Shown here piece after piece: positions 20,759 to 31,503 of a DNA stretch of 64,000 nt. Origin of the DNA: Thermothelomyces thermophilus ATCC 42464 (taxonomy: Eukaryota; Ascomycota; Sordariomycetes; Sordariales; Chaetomiaceae). The number at the start of each line of letters is the position of its first letter. Positions within the stretch are counted from its first letter, which is position 1. A program made the translations under genes and the position numbers. Where the stretch lies: NCBI RefSeq assembly GCF_000226095.1, contig NC_016473.1, positions 1,674,001 through 1,738,000 on the forward strand, given 5' to 3'. A model generated the notes under the pieces. It ran no database searches. It saw only the letters and a list, made by a program, of their open reading frames with translations, and was not told the DNA's origin.

Positions 20759-23700
20759 GGAGGTGCGACGCCGCAGAACGGTACGGACGGTCGCGGTGGG
20801 AGCGGAAGGGGCAAGAGGCTTGGTAAGAACCGGAACAAACGACGCTGAAGACTGACCGCCCTCAAAGTGCGCGGCAAGCCCAACCAACTTCTCAACAACA
20901 GATACTCAAACGAGTGAACCCTGGTCGGTCTTATCCGCCGCTGCATCGGGAGCGCCGATTTCAGCTTGAATTGCGGTCGGCCTTATGGTCAGGGCCGGTT
21001 GCACAGGACTGGGGTAGGGATCATCAGAATACTTGGGAACGGCAAACAGCTTGAGCAATTGGGGGACAAACTGACCAATATAATACAGTGAGACGGTCGA
21101 TTGACCTTGAAGCGGCAATTTCGCACAGGGCGGACGGCCAATCGACGAGCAAATCAGCGCCCACGGAGGACCGGACCACCCGTGTTCAAAAGGTTAAAAG
21201 GTCAACCTGGAGGGGATTCGAGGCTGGGAATGTGAGGCGATGGATGCGTGGATGATGACGCAGGGCATGGCGGCGACCTTGGGTTACGCGCGGCCAAGTG
21301 GGCGAGCTTGTGATGTTTTCTGACCGGGAGGTTGAGATGAAAGAACACCCGAGCTCTTCTCCCCTCCAGACTTTCACAAGGACAGAACACGAGAGGTTCT
21401 GGAAAGTCGCCGGCAATCTGCGCGAATGGTTGCCACCTTGCCTAAAAATGCCCGACCAGGGCACTTGGTACCCTGTCCTCTGGTTTTTCGGAGAGGAAGT
21501 GCACAAATGAGCTCGATGAATCCAACTCGATGTTGCTCCGGTGGGGTGGCTGGGAGATGCGCGCCGCGGTGGAGCTCGGAAGATGCGACAGCGTCTGAAA
21601 GCAGGCCTGAAGCCGATTCGAGGCCACGGGTGGGTCAATTAGCGGCGCTGGTCATGCCCGGAGCCGGGCTCGGAGCGAGATCTCGATGGTAGGCTGCCCG
21701 TGATGCCAGCTAGAGAGAGGCCAAAGCAAAAGTAAACAAGATCGAAGAATGTGTATGCGGCGACTGCTGCGCCCGAGTCTGGGGTTAAGAGATGTCTTAA
21801 GCGGACGTGCAGCAATAAGCAGGGCTCAGCGAGGGTCTCATCCATGCATGAACGAGCGAGAGACAAGGGGGGGGACCCGCTGGCCTGGGGCAAGGTCAAG
21901 TGGGATGAGCGTTGGAACTGTGTTTAGTGGCTTCGATGATGCTCGAACAAATCAACAACGACCCGACTCGGCGGCCGGCTTAGCGCGTTGAATGATGCAG
22001 GCGCACGCGCGCACAATGCAAGAAGTGAAACTCGCCGTCAATGGACGGAATCGAGATTGAAATCGGAAAGGAGCGACAATGTCATAGGACAATGAGCACG
22101 AGAAATGACGGGCCGGTCTCGCCTTGATGGGGGACAAAACGAATGGAAGCCGTTGGCGGGCTTGCAATGCCGCGCCGCTGCAGGATGAGTTGTCCACCGC
22201 CCTCAATCACTGGGGATGCATGCTGCAAGCCCCACGGCTCCATCCGGGGCGGGGACAGCGGTAGCGACTGGAGACTTTGGGGAGTTGCAGCGGAACATGG
22301 CAGGATGACAATCGAGACGCGCGAGACGCCGTCAGGCGCGATGCATGGCGGAAGCGAATCTGGGGCGCTTGCACGTGCCGGTAGGCGCCGACTGTGTCTC
22401 AAAGTCGAGGAGTTGACGAGAGGCGATGGGATGGAAGGAAAGAGGGTGAGGTTGCAAGCAGTGAGCGGCTGTCGAGGGAGTCGGTCTCCGTACAAGTTAA
22501 TGGAAGGTACCGGGTTGACTAGGTACCCAGTTACCTTTGAGTGACCCGCTTGTGTGAGATCATGGCAAACTGGATCGAATTTTGCTCGGCAAGGGCTTAC
22601 TTGTGCACCCGGTCAAGGTGCCAAGCTTCTCTTGCTTAACTACACGGTATATACGGATACAGAGCTACAGTACATACTCAGAGTACATACACACCGAATG
22701 AAGCCCGGCATTATTCCATGCATTCCTGCGTACGCGAAAAGGGCTCATTACCCAGGACGCACAAGGAGTTGATTTTCAGCCATCGCACATTCAACGCTTC
22801 TCCGTAGATGGCTTACACTAATCCGTATTCCGTACCCTCTCCACACTAGTGTAGTGTAATCCGGACCTTATCCACTACGCTAATTGGTGCGAGTGACAAC
22901 CACCCACGGCAATCAGCGCGCCTGGCCTTCAACATGCGGCCGCCCTCCCACAACAGGCCGCGTAGCAGGTTGAGATTGACCTCTGATTATGCCTGACAGC
23001 TCGGCGCGGGCTGCCGCTTGCGTGCGGTCGAAAGAAACAGGAAACGAACTGGCGGTGAGCAAATACATGAAAGCTGGCTGTCTCCCCATAGTGGCAAAAA
23101 CTAGCTAACTAACCGATCAATCAATCGGTCAATCGGTACTCCGTAGCGGTGACCGATACAAGTAACTTAACCTACATACAATTTAGTTCGTTACGCTAAC
23201 CAACAGTACAAGCATCACAGTGGGTTTTTCTTTTTTATTCAGCCGCTTAGCCAGCCTCGTCAGCCTCGACGCGAGCCCGCATTCGTAGAGTTTGGGCCCT
23301 CTTTTACGCATCAAGGTCGTCGAGCAGCCGAACGAACGACTTGCTCGGACCAGCCGGCTGTCCAGCCCACGCGGCCCGATCACGAGAATGGCACACGACG
23401 GCCGTTACACGGCGTCATCTGCCCTCAACCTGCAGCCCTATAAGAGCAACGCGTTTTCTCGGCGCCTTGGGGCCATTTTCTTGGCAGAGCGTGCTCAGGT
23501 TGGTGTCCATTCAGAGAGCCGGAGGCTTAGTCTCACGACCGCGTTGCCTTCGCCGTGTTGCGACCTGAAAAAAAAAAAGTCACGTCGTGACGTTGGGCCT
23601 TGGAGGTTTTGAGGCTGCGCCTCCGAAACACACACGCCTTGTGTCTGTCGAGTCCGCCCGGTCAGATCAACAACAACACCCACGAGCTCCGAGTATCCCA

Positions 23701-24401
23701 GCGGCCAGAGACGACGGACGGTGGCACACGTGCCCCGTTCCGACTCTCGCCGACCGCTTGTGGGAGAGCACTGCAAGTAGAAGCATATGGGTGCTCTCAT
23801 CTTGCAAGTTTTGAGGGTTGTCATCTGTAACCTCGCACTCTGTGTCACAGGGTTTGATCAGCTCGGACCGTTAGGGCCGCGTGTCGCCCAAGATGGAGGG
23901 TGGTGCTGAGGCTGCGACTTGTAGAAGCCAGATGCCTGTCGGATGGACAATGCAAGCAATAAGCAGCTGGAATATGGGGCGACGCGACGATGCGCGATTG
24001 AGGCGAGACATGCTGCAGCTCGATTTCAGCTTTGATCGGTGTCACTTTTCCCCAGCCGTACTCACTTCATGTTTCTGTGTTTTGTGCTCTGTGAGCAATC
24101 GCCCGTCTCGTGGTATATGAGTCGGCCTTGTCCCGTGAGCCCCAGAGTCAGCCGGGGGATTATCTCATCCAGCCTGGCCAGCCAACAGTATTGGAGGGAA
24201 TGTCTGAGAATCTCTTTCAACTAGCCGTCTCTTCACTTGCTCCCTTCCCGCGATCCTGAAAGTCAGTCTGCAACACCCTTCTGTGATCCTCAACCATCTT
24301 GCCGCGACCAGCGGAGGTACGACACGCTTATCCCCCCCCCTCCCTCTCTTTAATAATTGTTTCAGCCCCAATAAGGCAAAACCAGAGGCAAGTAAGGGAA
24401 T
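20759..24401. other. Gene-free stretch, about 3.6 kb, with divergent promoters
   Basis: Lies between the start codons of the 14-3-3-like gene and the small Cys/His-rich gene, so both promoters are here. Motif copies include ACTAGTGTA at 22845-22853 and TACTCCGTA at 23137-23145, the latter after a short ATCAATCGGTCAATCGGT repeat. A 133-residue ATG frame on the plus strand (22143..22544) has no supporting pattern. I cannot exclude upstream non-coding exons. Confidence 0.55.
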
Positions 24402-24680
24402 ATGTGCCGCTACTACGCCCATCAGCACGCGTGCAAGCACACGCAATTCTCCTTCGCCGCCTTCTGCGACCCGGCCTCGCTGATCCAGAACCCGTGCGGC
24501 GAGCGCCACATCTGGGCCACCATCGTGCTCGGCGACCCGTGCGACGATTGCAGAGCCGCCGTGACGGCAGCGGCGGCGGGGGCGACTGGCGGAGGAGAAG
24601 GAGGAGATAGTGGGAATCGGGGGGGTGCGTATGAGCGCGGATACCCGTTTGCGCACGGCTACGGCCAAGGGAGGCAATGA
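24402..24680 (+). CDS. Small Cys/His-rich protein, 92 residues, function unknown
   Basis: Single exon starting MCRYYAHQHACKHTQFSFAA. Cys and His are spaced like a metal-binding site: C2, H7, H9, C11, H13, C22, C32, H36, C47 and C50 (the last two as CDDC). There is no signal peptide, so this is more likely a cytoplasmic or nuclear zinc protein than a secreted effector. The C-terminal 40 residues are Ala/Gly-rich and end GYGQGRQ. I recall short ascomycete proteins with the same opening (MC.YYAH...CKHT...FA.FC) and the WATI..G.PC..C ending, all unannotated. Coding bias is clearly GC3-rich in this frame. Zinc binding is inference. Confidence 0.68.
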   Translation: MCRYYAHQHACKHTQFSFAAFCDPASLIQNPCGERHIWATIVLGDPCDDCRAAVTAAAAGATGGGEGGDSGNRGGAYERGYPFAHGYGQGRQ

Positions 24681-25108
24681 GCAGAAGATTCAGTGGGGCC
24701 CGTGGAAGATGGCGGAAGGGAACTTTATTTTTTTTCTTTTTCTTTTTTCCCCTTTTGCTGTTATTTTATCTATTTATTTATTTCTTTGTCTTGGATGGTT
24801 TGGAGATGGGCTCCGACAGAGGAAAGAACAGGGTGGATATTGGGTTTGGGACTCGTTCGGCGTCGTTGCCTTCCTTTCCTTTATCCTGCGTTTCTTCTGT
24901 CTTATTCTGTGTTGTACTTCATTGTCAGTTGTAGTAGGCTGTGCTGATATCTCGAGGTTCTATGTATAAGGAAGGATATGAGAGGAGAGGATCCACTGAC
25001 ACGGACAAAGTCGTGAATAGAGTAATGAAGCGGGCATGTTATACGGCGGTATACTTTCCACGAACCAAGCGTCCAGTGCCCTCCCTACGTAAGGCAATGA
25101 ACTCATCA
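24681..25108. other. Convergent 3' region before SCAP
   Basis: About 430 nt between the stop of the small Cys/His-rich gene and that of SCAP. T-rich runs (24720-24790) fit polyadenylation or termination signals. Nothing else seen. Confidence 0.6.
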
Positions 25109-28100
25109 TTACCTAGGTCCTGATTTCACCCCTTGGCCAGTGCCCCCCCCCCCCGCGGGAACGCCACCACTCCTTCCCACCCCGCTAGCACCCACACCCT
25201 TCTTCTTCCGACTCGCCATGACCTCTTGCAGCCCCTCGTCGCTGAAGCTGAACGACCCGCCCCGCGCACGGTCGAAATGTTCATGGCCCACGCTCAGCAC
25301 CTTGATGACATCTCCAAAGCCAACGGCAACACTCATCGTGCCAAGCCGTGTCATAGGCCCCAGTTCGGATATCATCAAGTGCTGCTGTTGCTGGTCCACA
25401 TCGGCGTCTTCGTCGAGCGGGCGAGTCTCGAACTCGGATTTGGCGCCGGGCCGAAGATTCAGGACCCAGGCCTCCCAGGCCTGGGATTGTGCGTTTGTTG
25501 TCGTCGTCGATGATGTGGGGTTAGGATCGTCCATGATCGTACCGTATGCACCTCTCCTCCGCAGCCCAGGTATCCTTGATGGTGTTATTGTGGGGCTCAA
25601 GGGTGTCGTCTGCTGTCTGCGGACGCCGACAATGCTTCCCGACGGGAGGGCCTCCCAAGCCCCTGGGTATGAGATATGTTTGATATGTTCTCTCGTCAAT
25701 GTCCACGCATCCAAAGGGATTAGTTCGGGGGGACTCGAGGGAGGTCTGGGTTGATGCTGATCCCCGGTTTCCGGGAGATACGTGTGGATAACCAGGTCGC
25801 CCGTCTCGGCGCTGGTGTAGGACAGTGTGAAGGATGCGAGACCCGTCCGATGAATTCGCATTAGAGTGATCTGTTTTAGCGTCCGCGGCTGCATCGTCTC
25901 CGTATGGAAGGTATGGATTATGGTTGATGAATCCATATCGACAAGATCGACGGAATGGGACCTGCCGACCAGGAATCTGGAAAGAGCTGCAAGCGGGAGC
26001 AGACAGTGAACCGCTCCAGGCCCCGGATTCCCTTTAAGTTTGACTTCAACCGACAACCACTCGTTGTCCTGCTGCCGGACAAGATGGATACAGCTTCTTC
26101 GAGAGGCTGTGAGGATGGCCGGGTGAGGACTTCGCTGTTGGGCATTGGCTGTTGGACGTCTTAGCGAACGGAGCCGAGGGTGGCCAGGAGCTTCAAAACT
26201 TACCTCCTGCGGTGAAGTGCACCGCCCAAACCAGAGGCGTTCTGCAGATCGCAAAATCCCGAACATCCCCGGTCATCACCTGCACCTCAAGGCCGATACC
26301 GTCTCTCCTGACCAGTACCAGAGATGGCACCGCACCCGGGGCGTCTGTGACGAAGAACACGGCCTCTGGCCTGTGTCCGCCCAGGTCGATATTTATGGCT
26401 CTTGTCCACTGCTGCTTCTCGACATTCCATACCAACACCCTCTGCCAGGAGACCAATGCTAGCAATCCTGATCTGTCATCAAGCGCTAGGTTCAAAACAG
26501 GGAACGGATTCTCAAGCGGCACATCAGGGTCGGATAACACGCGGCTTCTTGAGCCCGAGGACACGTCCCAGATCTGAATGGTTCGGTCGAGCCCGACCGA
26601 GACGAGTTGACCTCTGGGTGATGCAGCCAGCATGGCAACGTCCAGCGTGTGCCCTCTGCTCAGAGACTGCATCGACAGGAGGTGTTCATCGTCGGAGCCA
26701 GACCCGTAACCGTGCTCGAACTGAGCCTTAATGAGATAATTCGTGAACAGGCGCAGCGCCGCCAGTGTTGTCAGGAGCGAAACGACAAACAGAGGAATCT
26801 GGTGGTGGATGAAGTCGTACACGGCGGGCAATAAGAATGGCTCTTTTGTATGCGGCGTGCGGTCGGCCCCCTTCATGACGAAGATGATAGGGTCATAAAC
26901 ACGAGCAATGTAGCTGTGGGCCCACGGCTTGATGGCCTTGATGACCTCTTGGGCTGTCTCGTGGTCCTGCAGGCCAAGCCAAGAAGTCGGGCTCCTCGCT
27001 TGGTGGAAGTCGATCAGTAGCGACGGCTTTGAATGGTTCCTAACCCGTCCCCACGACAAGTTTAAGAGCTGATTCAGCCACTGACGACCACCCTCGGAGC
27101 TGTAGTGGGCTTGTACAATCAGGACAAATCCGAGAACAACGATGGAGCCTGCAATCGTCGTCGACATGGTTGTGTCACCCAGTCGGGACGGATAGACGCC
27201 GTAGAGCCGTGATTGCCTACGCAAGCCTCCTTGAGACAACCTAGCCCGCCTCAGCGAGGCTTTCTCCAGCTCAACGAGCTCCCTCTGGCGTACGTCAACG
27301 CTAAGGACTGCGAGGAAGAAGGTGGCGAGGTAGAGAAAGTCAAAGAGGGTAGCGATGGCGACAAAGGTGCAGAAGGCCGAGACACCGGGAGAGGTGACCT
27401 TGGACAAAGAGTAGAGGAGGAGCGAGTTTAGCACGCGGTTGGCAATGGCGATGTGGGCCGTTGTACCAAAGGCTTCCCCTACCCTGTCGCTGGTGCTAAT
27501 CGTCGAGGAGGTCATCATGACGGCATTTATCAACCTGAACGAATTCTCGATGCTGATAGCGAGAACCACAAGCGGGTAGGCATAGTGTGGGACGCGCGAG
27601 AGATTGATCTTGAAGATGGCGCAGACGGTGAAGCTGGAGACGATGGACGCTGCGATCTGTGTCAGGATGGTGACTATGAGGCCGAGCCTCGACTTGACAG
27701 CACGCAGCTTGGACAGACGAAGCAACAGATTTGCTAAGGCAAGGGAGTAGGCCAGTGTCAGCATGGCCCAGTCGTACGACGACATGGGCTGAAACTGGAA
27801 CTTGTACAGCTGACTCGAAGGGCTCCTGCCGTCGGGAGGGATAACCCTCCACTTGCAGTCCTGTTTCGAATTCTGCGCTAGCGCGCCCGCCTTTGCTACC
27901 CATTGTCTGCCGACGGGAGAGTCGTGCATGTGAATGAGGGTGATGACGAGGGCATCGGCGGCGACGAGCCGACGTTCCTCGAAGCGCTTGCCGCTGAAAA
28001 CGATCGAGTGCCGCAGCGTGGTGTTGGCGAGGGTCGACTGCGTCTTCTTCTCGTTCACGGTAGCAACGAGGTCGTCGTCCGCGGCGATGTTCTCGGCAGA

Positions 28101-28705
28101 ACCAGCCCAGTACTGCAACGGCGAGTGGAAGAACCACGACTGGTTCGTTACGCCGTTGGAGATGTGGAAGGAGTCCCGCTGTTGGCGGCTCAGGTCGCCG
28201 TCCGTGTCGAGCGGCGACGGATGGCCGTGTGCCTCGCGGGGGTTGAAGTTGACCGTGGGGCCAAGGATCTCGTCCTGTATCTCGAGAGCCCCGAGCAAGA
28301 CATCTCGATCGATGGCCTTCATATAACTACCATGGATCCAGATGGAGCGCATGATAACATCGGGCTCAACATCAGAACCGGCGCTTAAGGGCTGAGCAGC
28401 AGTCCAGACATGGTGGGGCAGATGAGGCACGCCGTTGGTGTTGGTGGTTGCTTCGGTGGTGTAGAGAAAGGCGAAGAGGTAGAGGAAAAAGAAGATGACA
28501 GTGCCCGACAGAGGCAGGACGATGTTGACATGGCGGGCGGCCCAGGTTCCGTATCGCCAGAAGAGTTTTCGGAGGGGATGGTCAGGAACCAGCACGGGCG
28601 CCTCGGTCGTGCTGCAGGAGGGTTAATATGGAGTCCATGGAGGAGGAAGCGACAGCAAGGCAATATGACGCACCCTCTTAGCGGGTAGAGGAGGTACCAG
28701 AGCAT
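25109..28705 (-). CDS. SREBP cleavage-activating protein (SCAP), sterol-sensing domain plus WD40
   Basis: ER membrane escort that holds the SREBP transcription factor and ties its activation to sterol level and oxygen. Exons 28705..28674, 28611..26204 and 26148..25109 give 1159 residues. Start MLWYLLYPLRG: the 32-nt first exon joins in phase 2 to TTEAPVLVPDHPLRKLFW. A first membrane helix follows (NIVLPLSGTVIFFFLYLFAF), then a long lumenal loop with N-glycosylation sequons, then the multi-pass sterol-sensing domain (about residues 300-470). Patterns there include YDWAMLTLAYSLALANLLLR, HYAYPLVVLAISIENSFRLI and VSAFCTFVAIATLFDFLYLA. The C-terminal half has WD40 strands, the clearest being VAMLAASPRGQLVSVGLDRT followed by IQIWDVSSGS. 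Intron 2 joins AVHFTAG to ANAQQRSPHP. The end is Gly-rich and is coded across a 12-base G homopolymer. No SREBP gene lies in the window. Confidence 0.88.
25142..25154. repeat. C12 homopolymer (G12 in the coding sense) inside the SCAP coding end
   Basis: Twelve C bases on the plus strand encode the Gly run near the SCAP C terminus. It is prone to slippage and to sequencing error; a length change would alter only about the last 15 residues. Confidence 0.85.
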
Positions 28706-29934
28706 GATAAGCAGGGACTCAGGGTGTCGCCATATGTGAGTCTGTGTCCGACAAACGGAGGGCAGCACTCAGTCCGTGGGGCCGCTGAGAAGCCTACAGC
28801 AAGACACAATGGCTTTGAACCTCTCAAAGCTCGGGCGTGCATGCGCTGAGAGCGTGGTGAAGCACCTTTTTGATGGGAGGGGGGTGGAGCTATAAGCTGC
28901 AGCGCATGATCGTTGTCTTGGCCGAGAATGGAGGCAAAGAGGAGTGGATAATCCCCGCGCGCAAAGCGAAAGAAAAATAAAAAAAAAGAAAGGGAAAGTT
29001 AGGGAGAAGAAGTTCTTCTGTCCTTCGGTGGCAACGGATCGTCGGCCGGGGTGTCAGGATGGTGGGTGATATCTCGCCCAGAACGGTATCTTGACGCAGC
29101 GTGTAGAGGCTGCGATATCTTCGGTGGCGGCAATGACGATGTTCCGGGTTTGACAGTCCTATGGTGCACGAAACCCCGCGAGGAAACTTGCCTCGTTTCA
29201 GAGATGTATTGGGTATGAAAGGAGTGTATTTTGCTGGATGGAGTACGTCGCCGCCCGGTTCTGAGCGAACGCTTCTCAATCAAGGTGTTTTCACTGCGGC
29301 TGAGGAAACATTAGAACCGATTTGTGTTTAGTTATCCAGTGGGGCCGCATGTCGTTGCGCTAAAACAATCATAGTGTAGAGGGCCCAGAATGGGAAACCC
29401 AGAACAACTTGTCATGAAGTCATCGGTTGATGAAGCAATGGCGTTCCTTGCTGCCGAGCACAGGGGTCAACTTGCCGAAAACAGGGAACTGGGCAAGTCT
29501 GCCAAGTCGGAGGGGTCCCCGACGGGCACCCGACGGCGCTGGATGCCACCAGGGCCGCCGCCACAGCCGAGTCAGGGAGTGTTGAATGTTGGGAGTTGCC
29601 GAGGTGGACATAATATCGATGCAAGTGCGTTGAAATATTTCGGGGCCATGCACTTATTATTTCGCATTGTGGGATGCCAGGGTCTTTCTTGGAGGACGGA
29701 AGGAAGCTGCAAGCAAGCATATACACAGTACAAGTACAGATCCGTATATACATACATGCATATGTACCTAATAAGCTAGGCATTATTAACGGGGCTGCCT
29801 GCTTAATTAGACAGTGACTAACCACCTTTGGGGTGTTAAGCTGTCCCCTTGAAGCCGAACCGATGGCAGTCAAGAATCGTTCATCGAGTTGCGCTCATGA
29901 AAGCCTCGCTCATCAACGATTTCACGACACGGAG
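28706..29934. other. Divergent promoter region of SCAP and the JmjC gene
   Basis: About 1.2 kb between two opposing start codons. The plus-strand frame at 29390 and the minus-strand frames here have no family pattern. An inverted TATATACATACATGCATATGTA-like patch lies near 29742-29765. Regulatory sites cannot be named from sequence alone. Confidence 0.55.
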
Positions 29935-31387
29935 ATGGAAGAAGCCAAGACGGAGGATCCTATTGCCGAGCTAATCAAGAATTATCATGAACTCAATAGT
30001 AGCGTCATCGAGGAGTTCGATGAGGAGCCGAGCGCTCTCGAGTTCATGAGATTCGTCGCTCGAAACACCCCTTTCGTCGTACGAGGCGCCGCGCTCAACT
30101 GGGAGGCGACACGGACGTGGAATGTCAACTATCTCAAGGAGGTCTTGGGTGACGAGCCCGTAAATATTGCCGTCACGCCAGTTGGGTATGGCCTGCCCTC
30201 ATTCTGAACCCCGCACTCTTACTCTCCCATCACTCCCTGAGAATGAACAGGACGAGCAAGGAGAAAGAACATAACGAGGGGAAGCAAGGAAGGAAATAGT
30301 TAAAAAGAAATTAACAATATAGAAATAAAATAAAAATGCGAAATATACTGACAATGGACTCAGCAACGCCGACGCCCCAACGCCATACACCCACCCCGAC
30401 GGCACCACCACACTAGTCTTTGCCAAACCCCACGAAGAGGACCAGCCCTTCGACGGTTTCCTGACCTACCTCACCACCCAAGAGAAACACTTCACCCAAC
30501 AGCCACCAGTACGATCACCATCGCCACCATCACCACCACCATCACAACTACCGGCGGCCCCCGAAGCAGAGACACCGCCCGGGGAGACAGCGGCGGCAAC
30601 GACGACGACGACGACGACGGGGTCTACTCCGAGACGAGGCGGCGAGATCCGGTACGCGCAGACGCAGAACGACAACCTCCGGCACGAGTACCGCGCCCTC
30701 CTGGACGCGGTGCCGCCCTCGATCCCCTGGGCGCGCATCGCGCTCGCCCGCGACCCGGACGCCGTCAACCTGTGGATCGGCAACAGCCGCTCGGTCACGG
30801 CGCTGCACAGGGACAACTACGAGAACGTGTACGTGCAGGTGGCCGGCCGGAAGCACTTCGTGCTGCTGCCGCCCGTCTGCCAGCCGGCGGTCGGCGAGAG
30901 GGAGCTGCGCTCGGCCGTGTACGTCAGGGACCCGGACCCGGACCCGGACCCGGACGGGGAGCAGGAGGAGGAAGGGCTTAGGTTGGTGCTCGAGGGAGGA
31001 GAGGACGCCGTCGTCCCCTTCCCGACGTGGGACCCGGACAGGCCTGCGGAGAATGCGACGCCGTATTCGGCATTGGTGCGGCCGATGAGGGTAACGCTCA
31101 ATCCGGGGGATATGCTGTATCTGCCTTGCATGTGGTGGGTTACCTTTTAGTCTCGCGGGGAGAAATACTCTGGAGATCGAGGCTGACCAGCCGCAGGTAC
31201 CATAAAGTCTCGCAGAGTTGCTCGCCCGAGGGGGTGTGTATTGCTGTTAACTACTGGTAGGTCTCTGGTCAACGACTTCTTTCGGATCCTCTTATGCTGA
31301 TACCAGATCAGGTACGACATGGATTTCACCGGGCCGCTCTACCCCCTCAGCACCTTCGTCAGGTCAGTAGCCAACAGAAACAAGTAG
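29935..31387 (+). CDS. JmjC domain protein, JMJD7-like 2-oxoglutarate oxygenase
   Basis: Predicted Fe(II)/2-oxoglutarate oxygenase of the cupin-8/JMJD7 type, a group including protein lysyl hydroxylases. Exons 29935..30185, 30364..31134, 31197..31256 and 31312..31387 give 385 residues. I start at MEEAKTEDPIAEL; an in-frame ATG upstream would add residues without family pattern. Motifs: LEFMRFVARNTPFVVRGAA, WNVNYLKEVLGDEPVNIAVT, NLWIGNSRSVTALHRDNYEN (iron ligands His232 and Asp234), GRKHFVLLPP (Lys for 2-oxoglutarate), LNPGDMLYLPCMWYHKVSQ (third ligand His343) and CIAVNYWYDMDFTGPLYPL. All three metal ligands are present, so it should be active. Inserts are a Pro/Thr/Ser/His-rich stretch (about residues 120-170) and an acidic DPDPDPDPD repeat. 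The end is read as STFVRSVANRNK; a GTCAGT donor just there allows an alternative ending. Confidence 0.82.
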
Positions 31388-31503
31388 CTTGCAACAACAG
31401 CAAGGGCCATGCTTGCATTATTGATATTCCCAGACCGAGCGAACAGACCCTCGGCGTGACCAGCATACATATGAAAGAAAGCTCGACGGCTCAGCCTCCT
31501 GGG

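Noticed and set aside
22143-22544. 133-residue ATG frame in the 20.8-24.4 kb gap
   Set aside because: No recognisable motif and weak codon bias; an opposite-strand frame of similar length exists over the same bases.
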